Source of the DNA: Pseudoalteromonas sp. 3D05
GTDB taxonomy: Bacteria > Pseudomonadota > Gammaproteobacteria > Enterobacterales > Alteromonadaceae
Direction: 5' to 3'
Assembly: GCF_002723455.1 (NCBI RefSeq)
Contig: NZ_PDUS01000008.1
Location: 93,186 to 157,185, forward strand
Length of the DNA stretch: 64,000 bases
How positions within the stretch are numbered: position 1 is the first letter of the stretch; every line of letters begins with the position of its first letter. Below the pieces are notes generated by a model that was not told the DNA's origin, made no database searches, and worked only from the letters and a program-made list of their open reading frames with translations. Both the position numbers and the translations under genes were made by a program. Shown here one piece after another: positions 7,300 to 16,568 of the stretch.

Positions 7300-8049
7300 A
7301 TGCCTAACCAATACTTTGAGCAGCACCTTACTGTAAACCCATTAAGAGTGTCTGATATTAATACGCAGTGTGTTTTGCTACTCAACGCAGAATCTATTGA
7401 CCTTGCTGATTTCCCATTACCTTATTTACTAAGCCCGTTTGAGCAAACTGTTATTGAACGCAGAAAAAGCAGTAAAGCAAAACAAGAGTACCTCGCCACG
7501 CGCTTACTGCTTAAATTTTTAGTTAGACACTGTTTTACAGAATTTGCCGATATTCCCGCTAATCATATTAGCTCTGAATTTGACGAGCAAAGCAGCAAGC
7601 TTTTATTGCATATAAAAAATACCAATACCGTTTTGAGTAGTTGTTTATCTCATTCGAATGGTTTTGTTGGTGCGGCGCTGAATATTGAGCAGGTCGAATT
7701 TGGTTTTGATATTGAGAAGATAAGCTTAAAACGCCCGTTTGAAAAATTGGCTAAGCATTTTTATCACCCGCATGAAGTCGACTTAATCACCGCAAATGAG
7801 CAATGTGCCGCTCAGCGTTTTTTTAGGATTTGGACGTTAAAAGAAGCACTCGCCAAAGCAACTAGCCGCCCTATTGCGCAGCTACTCAGTCCACATGTTT
7901 TCACCGAGCTTACAGCCGCTAACTTAAAAGCCAAAAGCGCTGTATTTGAAGGCTTTGATATAACTATCGTGAATAAAAAAAGCACTGACTGGCAGTGCTT
8001 TTACATTGATGATTTACGTCAGTTACGCGGCGTGTTCAAGCTCAAGTAA
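7300..8049 (+). CDS. 4'-phosphopantetheinyl transferase, Sfp type
   Basis: This 249-aa enzyme transfers phosphopantetheine from CoA to a serine on carrier proteins. Visible motifs are LSHS (116-119), FGFDIE (134-139, magnesium ligands D and E) and RIWTLKEALAKA (176-187), which together define the Sfp/EntD superfamily. The size fits the Sfp group, not the ~120-aa AcpS. No NRPS or PKS gene is in the window, so its carrier protein lies elsewhere (fatty-acid-like, PUFA or NRPS systems are possible). The last 27 bases overlap the 3' end of lysC on the other strand, and the lysC terminator hairpin lies inside this coding sequence. Confidence 0.85.
   Translation: MPNQYFEQHLTVNPLRVSDINTQCVLLLNAESIDLADFPLPYLLSPFEQTVIERRKSSKAKQEYLATRLLLKFLVRHCFTEFADIPANHISSEFDEQSSKLLLHIKNTNTVLSSCLSHSNGFVGAALNIEQVEFGFDIEKISLKRPFEKLAKHFYHPHEVDLITANEQCAAQRFFRIWTLKEALAKATSRPIAQLLSPHVFTELTAANLKAKSAVFEGFDITIVNKKSTDWQCFYIDDLRQLRGVFKLK
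7978..8002 (-). terminator. lysC terminator inside the convergent PPTase gene
   Basis: AAAAGCACTG (7978-7987) and CAGTGCTTTT (7993-8002) form a 10-bp perfect stem. Read on the minus strand, it is followed by a T-run (complement of the A-run at 7974-7980). It sits 21 bases past the lysC stop and entirely within the plus-strand PPTase coding sequence. Confidence 0.75.
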
Positions 8050-9423
8050 ACGACTATGTATAGCTTGCACGACTAAATCTGATTCAGCTTGTTCAACTAA
8101 AAAGCATAAATTGTGTTTACTTGCACCATGGCAAATTAATCGAATGTTAAAATCGCTAAGCACATTCATTAAAATAACTTCTTGCTGGCGCAGCTGAATT
8201 TCAGAGCCTATTAATGCCACCAGCGTTAGGTTATTTTCAACCGACACATGGCAAAATTCAGCGAGTTTATCTAAGCACTCTTGATCAAGCTCTGGACGAG
8301 AGGCATTTGGCGCATTATCAAGGGTAATTGCGACACTAATCTCAGAGGTTGTTACCAAATCAACCGAGATATTAAACTCGCTTAATATAGTAAATACACG
8401 GGCTAAAAAGCCACTGGCTAACAGCATTTCTGGGCTTTTTAAAGTTAACAAAATTTGGTTTTTACGTTGCGTAACCGCACGAATACCCGGCACTTGTGAC
8501 TTTTCACGTTCGATCCACGTACCACCTCGCTCGGGTTCACGGCTTGAGCCAACAAACACACTTATGTGGCTTCTACTGGCTGGTAAAATAGTTGCAGGGT
8601 GTAATACCTTTGCGCCAAACGTGGCCATTTCTGCCGCTTCATCAAAGCTTAGGCGGGCAATGGGCGTGGCTTTGGCACACAAACGCGGATCGGTGCTAAA
8701 TATACCCACAACGTCTGTCCAAATGTGTACACTCTTTGCGTTTACGGCTTCTGCTAATAACGCCGCACTGTAGTCTGAGCCGCCTCGGCCCAGGGTGGTT
8801 GTTTGTCCGTGGGCATCACTGCCAATAAAGCCTTGGGTAACGACAACATGTTCTTTAAGTAAGGGTATTAAGTGCGTTTTAGCGGCCATAGCAGTGGCTG
8901 TTACATCAGGGGTTGCTTTTGAAAACTGACTGTCTGTTTTTAACACTTGGCGTACATCAAAACGCACTGCGTCTAAACCATTTAGGCGCAGTACTTGCGT
9001 AAATAAATACGACGATAAACGCTCACCAAAGCTTAATAATTCATCGTGTTGTTGCTTAGATTTAAGGGCTTCACTGGCAAGGGATTTAAAGGCTTTAATT
9101 GTTTCAGCAAAGCCATGCGCTAAATCAGCATCAAGTGATAACTCATTCAAAATAGCGTCTTGAATAGCAATCACGCCGTTAATATGTTCGCAGCGCTCTT
9201 GCGCTGTTAAGTCTTTTTGGCATAAGGCAACTAGGTGGTTTGTTACACCTGCGCTGGCACTTACAGCCACAACGCGCACTGTGTTATCAGCTACGATAAT
9301 CTCGCTACAACGGCTCATTGCTTCAAAATTAGCTACGCTGGTTCCGCCAAATTTAGCCACAACGTAATCTGATTTTGTATTGCTCAATTGTTGCGTGTTA
9401 TCTGTAACTACTTGGGTATTCAT
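8023..9423 (-). CDS. lysC: lysine-sensitive aspartate kinase III
   Basis: This 466-aa enzyme phosphorylates L-aspartate in the first step of lysine, threonine and methionine synthesis. KFGGTSV (24-30) is the kinase signature. LGRGGSDYSA and HIWTDVVGIFSTDPR follow, with two C-terminal ACT domains that would sense lysine. The ATG at 9423 is chosen because AGGAG lies at the right distance upstream. A longer frame runs to 9519 but goes into the riboswitch, so that extension is not coding. Length agrees with E. coli LysC (449 aa). Expression should be controlled by the lysine riboswitch directly upstream, and the terminator lies inside the convergent neighbour. Confidence 0.93.
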   Translation of the reverse strand: MNTQVVTDNTQQLSNTKSDYVVAKFGGTSVANFEAMSRCSEIIVADNTVRVVAVSASAGVTNHLVALCQKDLTAQERCEHINGVIAIQDAILNELSLDADLAHGFAETIKAFKSLASEALKSKQQHDELLSFGERLSSYLFTQVLRLNGLDAVRFDVRQVLKTDSQFSKATPDVTATAMAAKTHLIPLLKEHVVVTQGFIGSDAHGQTTTLGRGGSDYSAALLAEAVNAKSVHIWTDVVGIFSTDPRLCAKATPIARLSFDEAAEMATFGAKVLHPATILPASRSHISVFVGSSREPERGGTWIEREKSQVPGIRAVTQRKNQILLTLKSPEMLLASGFLARVFTILSEFNISVDLVTTSEISVAITLDNAPNASRPELDQECLDKLAEFCHVSVENNLTLVALIGSEIQLRQQEVILMNVLSDFNIRLICHGASKHNLCFLVEQAESDLVVQAIHSRLLELEHAA

Positions 9424-9504
9424 GTCGTCTCCTGTTGTGGTATTCATACCACGATAATACAAGAAGAACTTGGCAAGGGGGTGCTTGATAAGAAAAGTCC
9501 ACTG

Positions 9505-9670
9505 CCAGAAGCTCTCCACCTAAATTGGTGACAGTTTTGAGGATTCAGCCCCATAAACCGAAAAACCACTGTGACGTCAGTTGTTCTTCTCGGCGAGTAT
9601 TTCCCTCCTTAATGATCAAAAGCAAACGTCGCTTCACATTAAGTACCTAAATATCGCACCTCTTCTGAAT
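9505..9670 (-). promoter_or_regulatory. lysine riboswitch (L-box) upstream of lysC
   Basis: Read on the minus strand, the leader shows the conserved blocks of lysine riboswitches in order: CAGAAGAGGTGCG, then GGGAGGGAAAT-like sequence, CGCCGA, GGGGCTGAATCC, CTGTCACC and GGTGGAGAGCTTCTGG. CAGAAG and CTTCTG close helix P1. The element ends about 80 bases before the lysC ATG. In this family lysine binding lowers lysC expression. Confidence 0.93.
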
Positions 9671-9705
9671 GTTAGGTTAACCGCTTTAAAAAACAGCCAA
9701 AATAA

Positions 9706-9731
9706 CAAAGCCCACTGTAAAGTGGGCTTTG
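9706..9731 (-). terminator. terminator downstream of nhaD
   Basis: CAAAGCCCACT (9706-9716) pairs with AGTGGGCTTTG (9721-9731) around GTAA. On the minus strand T-rich sequence follows. It separates nhaD from the lysC leader. Confidence 0.75.
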
Positions 9732-9785
9732 AAAGTTATCGTTTAGACGTCTAGCTGTCAAGTTGTTTTATTAAATCTCACTCCA

Positions 9786-11033
9786 TTAAATAAAACTGCC
9801 AGCAACATAAGAGCCAACATAACCTACCGTATAAGCAATCAATAAATAAACCGACATACGCAGATAACTCATAAAGGTCAGTGCTTTCACTTTACTCATA
9901 GCGATAATACCCGCGGCCGAGCCAATAATAAGCATAGAACCACCCACGCCAGTGGCATAAGTAAACGATAGCCATTGCTGCGGACTCATCATAATATCGG
10001 CTTTAAGTAGTGCTGCTGTCAGTGGCACATTATCAACGGCGGCTGACAAAATACCCATTAGATAATTTGCATATTGCGCTGGCATTAGCTCATATAGGTG
10101 TGTGAACTTACTAAGCATGCCCACTTCTTTTAATGCGCCAACGAGTAACAGCACACCAACAAAAAATAGTAAGGTGTCGTATTCTATTTCACGAATGTAA
10201 TCGATAATTTTTTTGTTTACGTCTTTTTTGCGCATTAAAAACTGGGCGGTTAAAAACATCAGTGACAAGCCAAACAAAAAGGTTAACAACGGTGGTACTT
10301 GGTAAAGTACGCTAAGTGTTAACGTAGCCATAATGGTTGATAAGAAAATAACCGCGATGGTGATATCGGTTTTTTCAATTCGGCGCTCTTGTTGTTTGGT
10401 AAACTCAACGGCACCATTTAAGCCAAACGACAGCATAATTGCCAACAGTGCAACACTTGTAAGTGCTGGCACAATAAGTAATAGCAAGTTTGCAATGCTG
10501 ACTTTGCCATCGAGGAAAATCATCAGTGTGGTTACATCGCCAGTTATCAGTGACACCCCACCAGAGTTCACACTAAAAACAATTAACGTAGCGTATTTAA
10601 TAAGCTTTTTCGGATCGAGTTTTAACGACATCACCACAGCAAGAGAAATTAGCGTGGCGGTAATATTGTCTGAAATCGACGAAAATAAGAAAGAAAACCC
10701 ACCTATTAAAAACATCAGCCTTCGTTCGCTTATGGCGCTTGGCATTACTCTGTGCACAATATTTTGGATAAAACCTTTGGAGTTCAAATAGGCAACAAAA
10801 GTCATTGCAGCCATTAAAAACAACCAGAGTGTGGCAATCTCTAAAATATTGTGATCAAGTTGATGTTGTATATTTTCGGGGCTTTGCCCGTTAAGCGGCG
10901 AGATAAATAAGATAATCCAGCATAAAGTACCAAAGAAAAGCGTAGTTTTGGCCTTGTTTACATGGATAATATCCTCTATAACGATGAGCACAAATGCGAC
11001 CGCTATCAGGGTTAGGATAATTGACGTTACCAT
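9786..11033 (-). CDS. nhaD: Na+/H+ antiporter NhaD
   Basis: This inner-membrane antiporter of the ion-transporter superfamily exports sodium in exchange for protons. About 11-12 TM helices are visible. Conserved NhaD features include SSISDNITATLISLAVV, SVNSGGVSLITGDVTTLMI and SAAVDNVPLTAALL, where acidic residues in broken helices carry the ions. The start at 11033 gives 415 aa; an upstream in-frame ATG at 11072 (428 aa) is possible and neither has an ideal ribosome binding site. Together with the NSS, NhaC and FadE genes it fits a marine, sodium-based lifestyle. Confidence 0.88.
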   Translation of the reverse strand: MVTSIILTLIAVAFVLIVIEDIIHVNKAKTTLFFGTLCWIILFISPLNGQSPENIQHQLDHNILEIATLWLFLMAAMTFVAYLNSKGFIQNIVHRVMPSAISERRLMFLIGGFSFLFSSISDNITATLISLAVVMSLKLDPKKLIKYATLIVFSVNSGGVSLITGDVTTLMIFLDGKVSIANLLLLIVPALTSVALLAIMLSFGLNGAVEFTKQQERRIEKTDITIAVIFLSTIMATLTLSVLYQVPPLLTFLFGLSLMFLTAQFLMRKKDVNKKIIDYIREIEYDTLLFFVGVLLLVGALKEVGMLSKFTHLYELMPAQYANYLMGILSAAVDNVPLTAALLKADIMMSPQQWLSFTYATGVGGSMLIIGSAAGIIAMSKVKALTFMSYLRMSVYLLIAYTVGYVGSYVAGSFI

Positions 11034-11192
11034 GGTGTTTGAACAACCTTTAGAAAAATGTAAAAATTGCATTCTTATGTCACCTGTGTGACACGGCGCG
11101 CAGTCTAGCACCAAAGGCTTTGTAAAACTATTGCCATTTACCTATTTTTAACTAATCGCTGAAACTGCCTATATTAGATTTACTGGAGCGTT

Positions 11193-12473
11193 ATGATCCC
11201 AGCTAAAAAGTTGCTAAATACCCTTACCGAACACTGGGGAATGTTAGAACTATTATTTAAACGTTTTAAGATGGCTGATTTTAGCTTAAAAGACGTACAA
11301 AATGCGATCAAACAAAAACAACCTACTTGGTCAAATGAGCGCATTTATAAAGAAACCAACCGACTTTTAAATCAAGATATTATTATTCCTTTAGCGAAAT
11401 CGTCTCAGTTGGAAATAAACCGTGCTATTGCCGATTTTGCCACTTTTTTATTGCAAGAAGAGCATTTAGGACTGGCACAAGAAATTAGCGTGTTGGTTGA
11501 CGATTTAGCCCGATTAGGTAACCGCCTTGCTAATGCGGGTGAAATTGAAGACTACGATGAACTACGCCGCTTTAGCCGTATTATGGATGATCGGGTGCGT
11601 AAAATAATGAAGCTGTTTACCCATAATGAAAATGCTATTTTAAATATTGTTGAGCAAGCAAAAGCTAACAATGCAGTGCAATCGCTGCAAAAGCGCTACA
11701 AAGCCGTGATTGAAGCCTTTGATGAATACATTGAGCCCATGCTTGAAATGGTAGACATCCGCGGCGATTTTCATGCTTGCTTTAGTAACATTGAAGAACA
11801 AATAAGTACCCAAATAGCGCATATCGAGCGCTCAGGCAAAGCGTATCAAGATAAACGCATGCTAGAGCAATTACGTACACGTATTTTAGAGATGCACTTG
11901 CTTGGGCGCGAGAGCTTGCGCAAAAGTGCTGATATGCTGATGCCCCTGCGTGAAGAATTACGCCGTAATAATATGATCACCCGCCAAGCGGCGAAGGTAC
12001 TTGGTTTAATTCGTAAAAATGGCGTGGATAACATGCTAAGCAGTGTGCAACCACACTTTGTGTCTGACGCACAACGTTTTTCATTGGGTCAGCAACGCCA
12101 TATGGTCGCTTACATGGCAGGCTTGGTTGAATTTGAGCACAGTGAATATGAATTGCCCGACCAGCAAGATGTGCCTGCATACGTAACGCCGAATATTCCT
12201 GATTATAACAATGTTAAAACCAGCTTTAAAAAGCGTTTGAATGCTAAACGTAAAAAGCCAGAGCCTTTATTAACTTTCCTGGGGGAAAGCTACCCTGAAC
12301 TTGAAGCCGACGAAATGCTATTTTTATATCAAAAACTCGTTAGCGATACTGATATTGAAATCAGCCAAAGCGATGCAAAAATGCGGGTCAAAATCGCCGG
12401 ACAGCACTTTTCGCTCTTTCCATTTAATACCAAGCCTGTTGACACAGAACAAAATCAAACAGGGAATGAGTAA
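11193..12473 (+). CDS. mksF: MksF/JetA-like condensin kleisin subunit
   Basis: This 426-aa protein is the first of three genes forming an MksBEF/Wadjet-type condensin. It is largely helical, with an N-terminal winged-helix-like region, a long coiled central part (about 100-260) and a C-terminal winged-helix-like end, matching the MukF/MksF kleisin role of bridging the SMC heads. The start ATG follows TGGAG. The MksE gene begins 5 bases after its stop. The assignment rests mainly on the operon pattern and overall architecture; sequence identity in this family is low. Confidence 0.78.
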   Translation: MIPAKKLLNTLTEHWGMLELLFKRFKMADFSLKDVQNAIKQKQPTWSNERIYKETNRLLNQDIIIPLAKSSQLEINRAIADFATFLLQEEHLGLAQEISVLVDDLARLGNRLANAGEIEDYDELRRFSRIMDDRVRKIMKLFTHNENAILNIVEQAKANNAVQSLQKRYKAVIEAFDEYIEPMLEMVDIRGDFHACFSNIEEQISTQIAHIERSGKAYQDKRMLEQLRTRILEMHLLGRESLRKSADMLMPLREELRRNNMITRQAAKVLGLIRKNGVDNMLSSVQPHFVSDAQRFSLGQQRHMVAYMAGLVEFEHSEYELPDQQDVPAYVTPNIPDYNNVKTSFKKRLNAKRKKPEPLLTFLGESYPELEADEMLFLYQKLVSDTDIEISQSDAKMRVKIAGQHFSLFPFNTKPVDTEQNQTGNE

Positions 12474-12478
12474 CTATT

Positions 12479-13024
12479 ATGAGCCAAATTAATTTACATG
12501 AATTAACCCACCTACAAGCCATCAATAAAAAACTGGTAACGGGTTATCACATTAGTGAACAAGACACCTTGATGTGGCAAGAGCTTGATCAACACATTGA
12601 GCAATACAGTGCGCTATTTAGCTCACTTGGTCATGACTTACAGCACGATAGCCGCGGCTTTTATTATTTTGCTAGTGACGAGAGCACACCCAACATGGGC
12701 AAAATCTCTCGTGCAATCGCACTCACCGTGTATATTTTAATTGAACACTACGCTAATACCGGTAAAGATCCGATGCGTGCACTGTTTGATGAAGTAAACG
12801 ATTTAGAATTAATGCAAACTTTGGTGCAAATGAACAAACATTTATTTGATCAGTTAGAGATTTTTTCAGGCTCAGATTTACGTAAAGATGTGTACTTACG
12901 TATGGTTCGACTCGGCCTTGCTCGTGAAGTTGAAGGTGGCTTTATGCTGCAAGCCCCTGTTTATCGTTATATCGATGCATTGATGGAAGTAAATGAAGAA
13001 ACTTACCTAGGAGAGGACGAGTAA
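12479..13024 (+). CDS. mksE: MksE/JetB-like condensin subunit
   Basis: This 181-aa acidic protein has the size and position of MksE/MukE, which binds the kleisin as tandem winged-helix domains. The C-terminal part (VYLRMVRLGLAREVEGGFML, about 139-158) reads like a winged helix. Its stop and the ATG of the SMC gene overlap in TAATG at 13022-13026, showing translational coupling. The assignment depends on the neighbours. Confidence 0.78.
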   Translation: MSQINLHELTHLQAINKKLVTGYHISEQDTLMWQELDQHIEQYSALFSSLGHDLQHDSRGFYYFASDESTPNMGKISRAIALTVYILIEHYANTGKDPMRALFDEVNDLELMQTLVQMNKHLFDQLEIFSGSDLRKDVYLRMVRLGLAREVEGGFMLQAPVYRYIDALMEVNEETYLGEDE

Positions 13025-15801
13025 TGCAAAATCTATACGGCCTCAGTAAACTGGCATTATTAAACACCGCAGGTTATGCCAAGTGTGTTATCCCGCTGGA
13101 TAAAAGTAGCTCTATTTGTGCCCCTAACAACACCGGTAAAAGTTCGGTAATAAACGCCCTACAATTTCCACTTATTAACGATTTACGCCTAACAGAATGG
13201 GACGGCCATGATTTAGACGAAACCCGAAAGTTTTATTTTTCGTCTGATCAATCTTACATTTTACTCGAAGCAAACTTACCACAAGGCCCAGTGGTCATTG
13301 GTGTTGCGGGGCTTGGTAAAATTGCCGGTTACGCGCATCAATTTTTTTGTTACCAAGGCAAGCTCAACCTTGAGCAATACACTCAAGGCAAAACCATTAT
13401 TAAGTTCACCAAGCTGTTTAATCACCTAAAAGAGCAAGGCTTTAACCCGATTGAGCTTAAAGCCCAAGAGCTAAACGCCCTACTTACAGGCGGCGCAACA
13501 CCGTTTGATGGCGACATTAACTTAAAAATGATCCCGCTTAACAATGTGCAAGACTCGGCGATTTATAAAGAGATTTTTCGCCGTATTCTAAACTTACACA
13601 AGCTTGGCGCTGCCGATGTTAAACGCTTTATGCTGCGCGTGTTTGAACGCCATATGTCGAACTCGAAAGTTGATTTTTATGAAGTATGGCGCCGTTCATT
13701 TGATAAGGTAAACCGAGCTAAACGTGAATTAAAAGCCCTTGAATCGATGCAAGAGCCAATCAGCGCGCTTGAATCAATGCTTGAAAACCAAACTGTTCTC
13801 AAAGGCAAATTGGCCGCCTACGCCCCTAAAATTGACCAAGCATTAATTGATTTTGATACTTATCAAGAGGCACAACTTAGCGAACTCAATGTCGCCCTTG
13901 AGGACATTGAGCACGAAAAACACGAGTTTGAACAAAAACAACAGCTCTACGTTCAGCAATCAAGAGATATAGAACGTAAGCAAACCCAAATTGAACAATG
14001 GTTTTTAGACTTTAATGCGTTAAAAGCAGAGTTTGAACTGGTTAATATGGCAACGCTCAAAGTGAACCTTGGTCAGTTAAAACAAGATTATGAGTCACTG
14101 TCGCATTCCATTAATAGTGCGCAGGGGCAAAGCTTACACACCCTTGATTACCGTATCAGCGAAACTCAAAAACAAATTAAAAGTTTAAAGCTACAACTTA
14201 AAAACCTTGAATTTAATTTGTTTACTCGCATGCGTGAGGACTTATCACTTAAAGAAGTGGAAGAAATTTCACGTATTTTAAACCCAGATATTCTCTCGTT
14301 TGCAACCACCAGCAGTGGCGATATTGATATTAGCGACGAAGATGCCTTTGGCGAATTCCTAGCGCAGTTATCTGATAACGTCAAAGGCGGCATACTTACC
14401 CTGCCCGGCGCGACCATTAAACTGAAAAAGCTCTCCCCTGTACAAATGCAAACAGGTGAAAACAAAGAGCAACTTACAGCCCAATTAAGCGCGCTTGAAA
14501 ATTCATTAAAAGAATTTAAACAACAGCGTGAAGTGGCTGCTAATGTTGCTGATAAACAAAAAGAAAAAGATGCCCTATACGATGAGCTAATGAGCTGTGA
14601 AAGCGCGTTAAAACGCTTTGAGCAATTTGATGTCATGCTGCAATCTATCGATGCCCAAGCCATGTTAAAAGAGCAGTTATTAGCCGAGCGCGATCAGGTT
14701 GATGACTACTTACAAGATATTCAAAAAAATAGCGGCTCAATTGCGGACAGACGTTCGATTATAAAGTCTAAAAAGGAGTTTATATCACGCCAAGCCGATC
14801 GTCTGCGCCAAGTTAAATCTGAGCGAATCGACCACACCCTTGATTTGTACAGCGGTAAAGTCACCCCTTACATGATTGATATTCAAATCGACTTTGATAA
14901 CTTAAGCGATTTAGTCCATCACTTTAATAAAGACTGCCAAGAGCTGCGCAATTTTGATATCAACGTACGTAATACCTATTTACATATTTATAATGCGGGT
15001 ATCACAAAGTTTGATAATGAAAATGACGAGTTTACTAAATATCAAAAACTGATCAGCGCATATCATAATATTGATAACGAACGTGATGCCGTTGAACGCC
15101 ATGCCCGTGTTGCACTGACCGAAGTGGCTGCCACAATAAAAGGCCTACGTGAAGACTTAGACCGCCTGCGCCGTGAAATGAATAGCTTTAATAAAGGCAT
15201 AAGTCAGCATCGGATTTCAAACTTACAAGCATTTAAAATTAACGTGATACCGCGCAAAATGTTGGTAGATAGTATTGATACTATCATCAGCACCTCAAAT
15301 CAATTTGAGCAAGGCGATACCCTCGATTTACTAAGCCAAGAGCCTTACAGCGAAAGCGCAGTGAATGAAGCCAAAGATCACCTTATTCAACTGGCCTCTG
15401 ATAAAGCGGGCTTAACGCTGACCGACTTATTTGATATTCGCTTTGAAGTGGTCAATCGCGCAGGTGAGACTGAACACTTTGATAAAATTGATTCAGCCGG
15501 TTCAAACGGCACCCGTATCACTATTAAATTATTATGCGGCATGTTGTTTATTCGCTATTTATTGAGTGATCAAGAACAAAACCTGTACCGTATTCCAATT
15601 TACATTGATGAGGCCGCCGATATCGATCCGCAAAACCAAAAGGCGATTATCGAAACAGCCTTAAGCTTTGGCTTTGTGCCAATTTTTGCTTCAGTTAAAC
15701 CACAAGTCAGTTGTGATTACATTGTGCCTATCCGCTCGGTCAAAGATGGCGCTCAAAACTGGGTAGATGAAAAAGATTGGATTGAAGTAGAACATGAGTA
15801 A
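13024..15801 (+). CDS. mksB: MksB/JetC-like SMC ATPase
   Basis: This 925-aa SMC-like ATPase is the motor of a condensin. The Walker A is APNNTGKSS (33-41). Long coiled-coil arms flank a central hinge-like region. Near the C-terminus are the ABC signature SAGSNG (824-829) and the Walker B IPIYIDEAAD (857-866). The length fits MksB/JetC and is far shorter than MukB (~1480 aa). These complexes compact DNA by loop extrusion, and Wadjet versions clear plasmids with the nuclease JetD/MksG. No JetD gene follows: the next gene is an unrelated lipoprotein. Only a 9-codon frame (ATG 15794) overlaps the end. Confidence 0.88.
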   Translation: MQNLYGLSKLALLNTAGYAKCVIPLDKSSSICAPNNTGKSSVINALQFPLINDLRLTEWDGHDLDETRKFYFSSDQSYILLEANLPQGPVVIGVAGLGKIAGYAHQFFCYQGKLNLEQYTQGKTIIKFTKLFNHLKEQGFNPIELKAQELNALLTGGATPFDGDINLKMIPLNNVQDSAIYKEIFRRILNLHKLGAADVKRFMLRVFERHMSNSKVDFYEVWRRSFDKVNRAKRELKALESMQEPISALESMLENQTVLKGKLAAYAPKIDQALIDFDTYQEAQLSELNVALEDIEHEKHEFEQKQQLYVQQSRDIERKQTQIEQWFLDFNALKAEFELVNMATLKVNLGQLKQDYESLSHSINSAQGQSLHTLDYRISETQKQIKSLKLQLKNLEFNLFTRMREDLSLKEVEEISRILNPDILSFATTSSGDIDISDEDAFGEFLAQLSDNVKGGILTLPGATIKLKKLSPVQMQTGENKEQLTAQLSALENSLKEFKQQREVAANVADKQKEKDALYDELMSCESALKRFEQFDVMLQSIDAQAMLKEQLLAERDQVDDYLQDIQKNSGSIADRRSIIKSKKEFISRQADRLRQVKSERIDHTLDLYSGKVTPYMIDIQIDFDNLSDLVHHFNKDCQELRNFDINVRNTYLHIYNAGITKFDNENDEFTKYQKLISAYHNIDNERDAVERHARVALTEVAATIKGLREDLDRLRREMNSFNKGISQHRISNLQAFKINVIPRKMLVDSIDTIISTSNQFEQGDTLDLLSQEPYSESAVNEAKDHLIQLASDKAGLTLTDLFDIRFEVVNRAGETEHFDKIDSAGSNGTRITIKLLCGMLFIRYLLSDQEQNLYRIPIYIDEAADIDPQNQKAIIETALSFGFVPIFASVKPQVSCDYIVPIRSVKDGAQNWVDEKDWIEVEHE

Positions 15802-15970
15802 AGACTGGATTATAGTCAGTTAATCGGTTATTCAGCTAGTAATAACTAATCTTGCTCTATGGTTGTATATATTTTAACTAGATTGACTAAAAAGATAACA
15901 TTTCGTTGAATTATTTTTATGTTATGTTATCAAACAAATAGAGCTATAAAATTTGCCAAGGAGCAAACCC

Positions 15971-16519
15971 ATGAGAAACCTATTTATTGCAGCTGCTGTA
16001 TTAATGTTGGCAGCATGCGCTAAAACCCCTGACATTGATTATGATAAGTCAGTTGATTTTAATAACTACAAAACATTTGCTTGGATGCCACAAGCGACGT
16101 TAGCTAATGCAGACAATTATCAAATCAGTCCTTTAATGGAACAGCGCGTTCGCGAAGCTGTAAATACACAATTGCAAGCGCAAGGTATGTCACTGGTAGA
16201 TGAAAGCAGTGCTGACGTATTACTTAACTATCATGCATCTGTAGACACCAAAATTGACTCTGATACATTTAATGTTGGTTATGGCGCTCGCTGGAATTAT
16301 TGGGGCCTTGGCTACAACACACAAACTACCACTCATGAGTATGAAGTAGGTACTCTTATTCTTGATGTTATTGATCGCGAATCAAACCAATTAGTTTGGC
16401 GCGGTGCCCGAGAAGGCCGATTAAAGAAAAAACAGTCACCTGAACAGCGCACTGAAGCAGTAAACAAAGCCGTAGCAACTATTTTATCTGGCTTCCCACC
16501 AGGAAAACTAAATAAATAA
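15971..16519 (+). CDS. DUF4136 lipoprotein
   Basis: This is a 182-aa lipoprotein. The signal peptide is MRNLFIAAAVLMLAAC, with a lipobox LAAC and cysteine 16. The rest matches the DUF4136 family: DYDKSVDFNNYKTFAWMP near the start, a Y/W-rich loop, then LILDVIDRESNQLVWRGAREG near 130-150. The function of the family is unknown; members sit on the periplasmic face of a membrane. ATG 15971 has AAGGAG seven bases upstream; an upstream TTG at 15953 is not needed. It follows the mks operon after a 170-base gap with its own promoter-like AT-rich region. Confidence 0.85.
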   Translation: MRNLFIAAAVLMLAACAKTPDIDYDKSVDFNNYKTFAWMPQATLANADNYQISPLMEQRVREAVNTQLQAQGMSLVDESSADVLLNYHASVDTKIDSDTFNVGYGARWNYWGLGYNTQTTTHEYEVGTLILDVIDRESNQLVWRGAREGRLKKKQSPEQRTEAVNKAVATILSGFPPGKLNK

Positions 16520-16529
16520 GACTATATAG

Positions 16530-16553
16530 AGCTCACTTTTGGTGAGCTTTTTT
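16530..16553 (+). terminator. terminator after DUF4136 gene
   Basis: AGCTCAC (16530-16536) pairs with GTGAGCT (16542-16548), followed by a T-run. The convergent msrA-like gene ends 16 bases further. Confidence 0.75.
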
Positions 16554-16568
16554 ATGCTTGTAAAGAAA

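Noticed and set aside
9424-9519. N-terminal extension of aspartate kinase
   Set aside because: The extension lies within the lysine riboswitch and its leader, and a proper ribosome binding site precedes ATG 9423.
9745-9752. AGACGTCT, identical to the MetJ box core
   Set aside because: It is a single good copy in the 3' region of nhaD, with only a poor neighbour, and MetJ needs tandem boxes near a methionine gene.
14166-14663. 165-codon open frame opposite the SMC gene
   Set aside because: Serine/cysteine-rich shadow translation of a coiled-coil region; not a plausible protein.
15794-15823. 9-codon frame overlapping the end of mksB
   Set aside because: Too short to be a gene; noted only because the nuclease gene would normally start here. 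No nuclease sequence follows.
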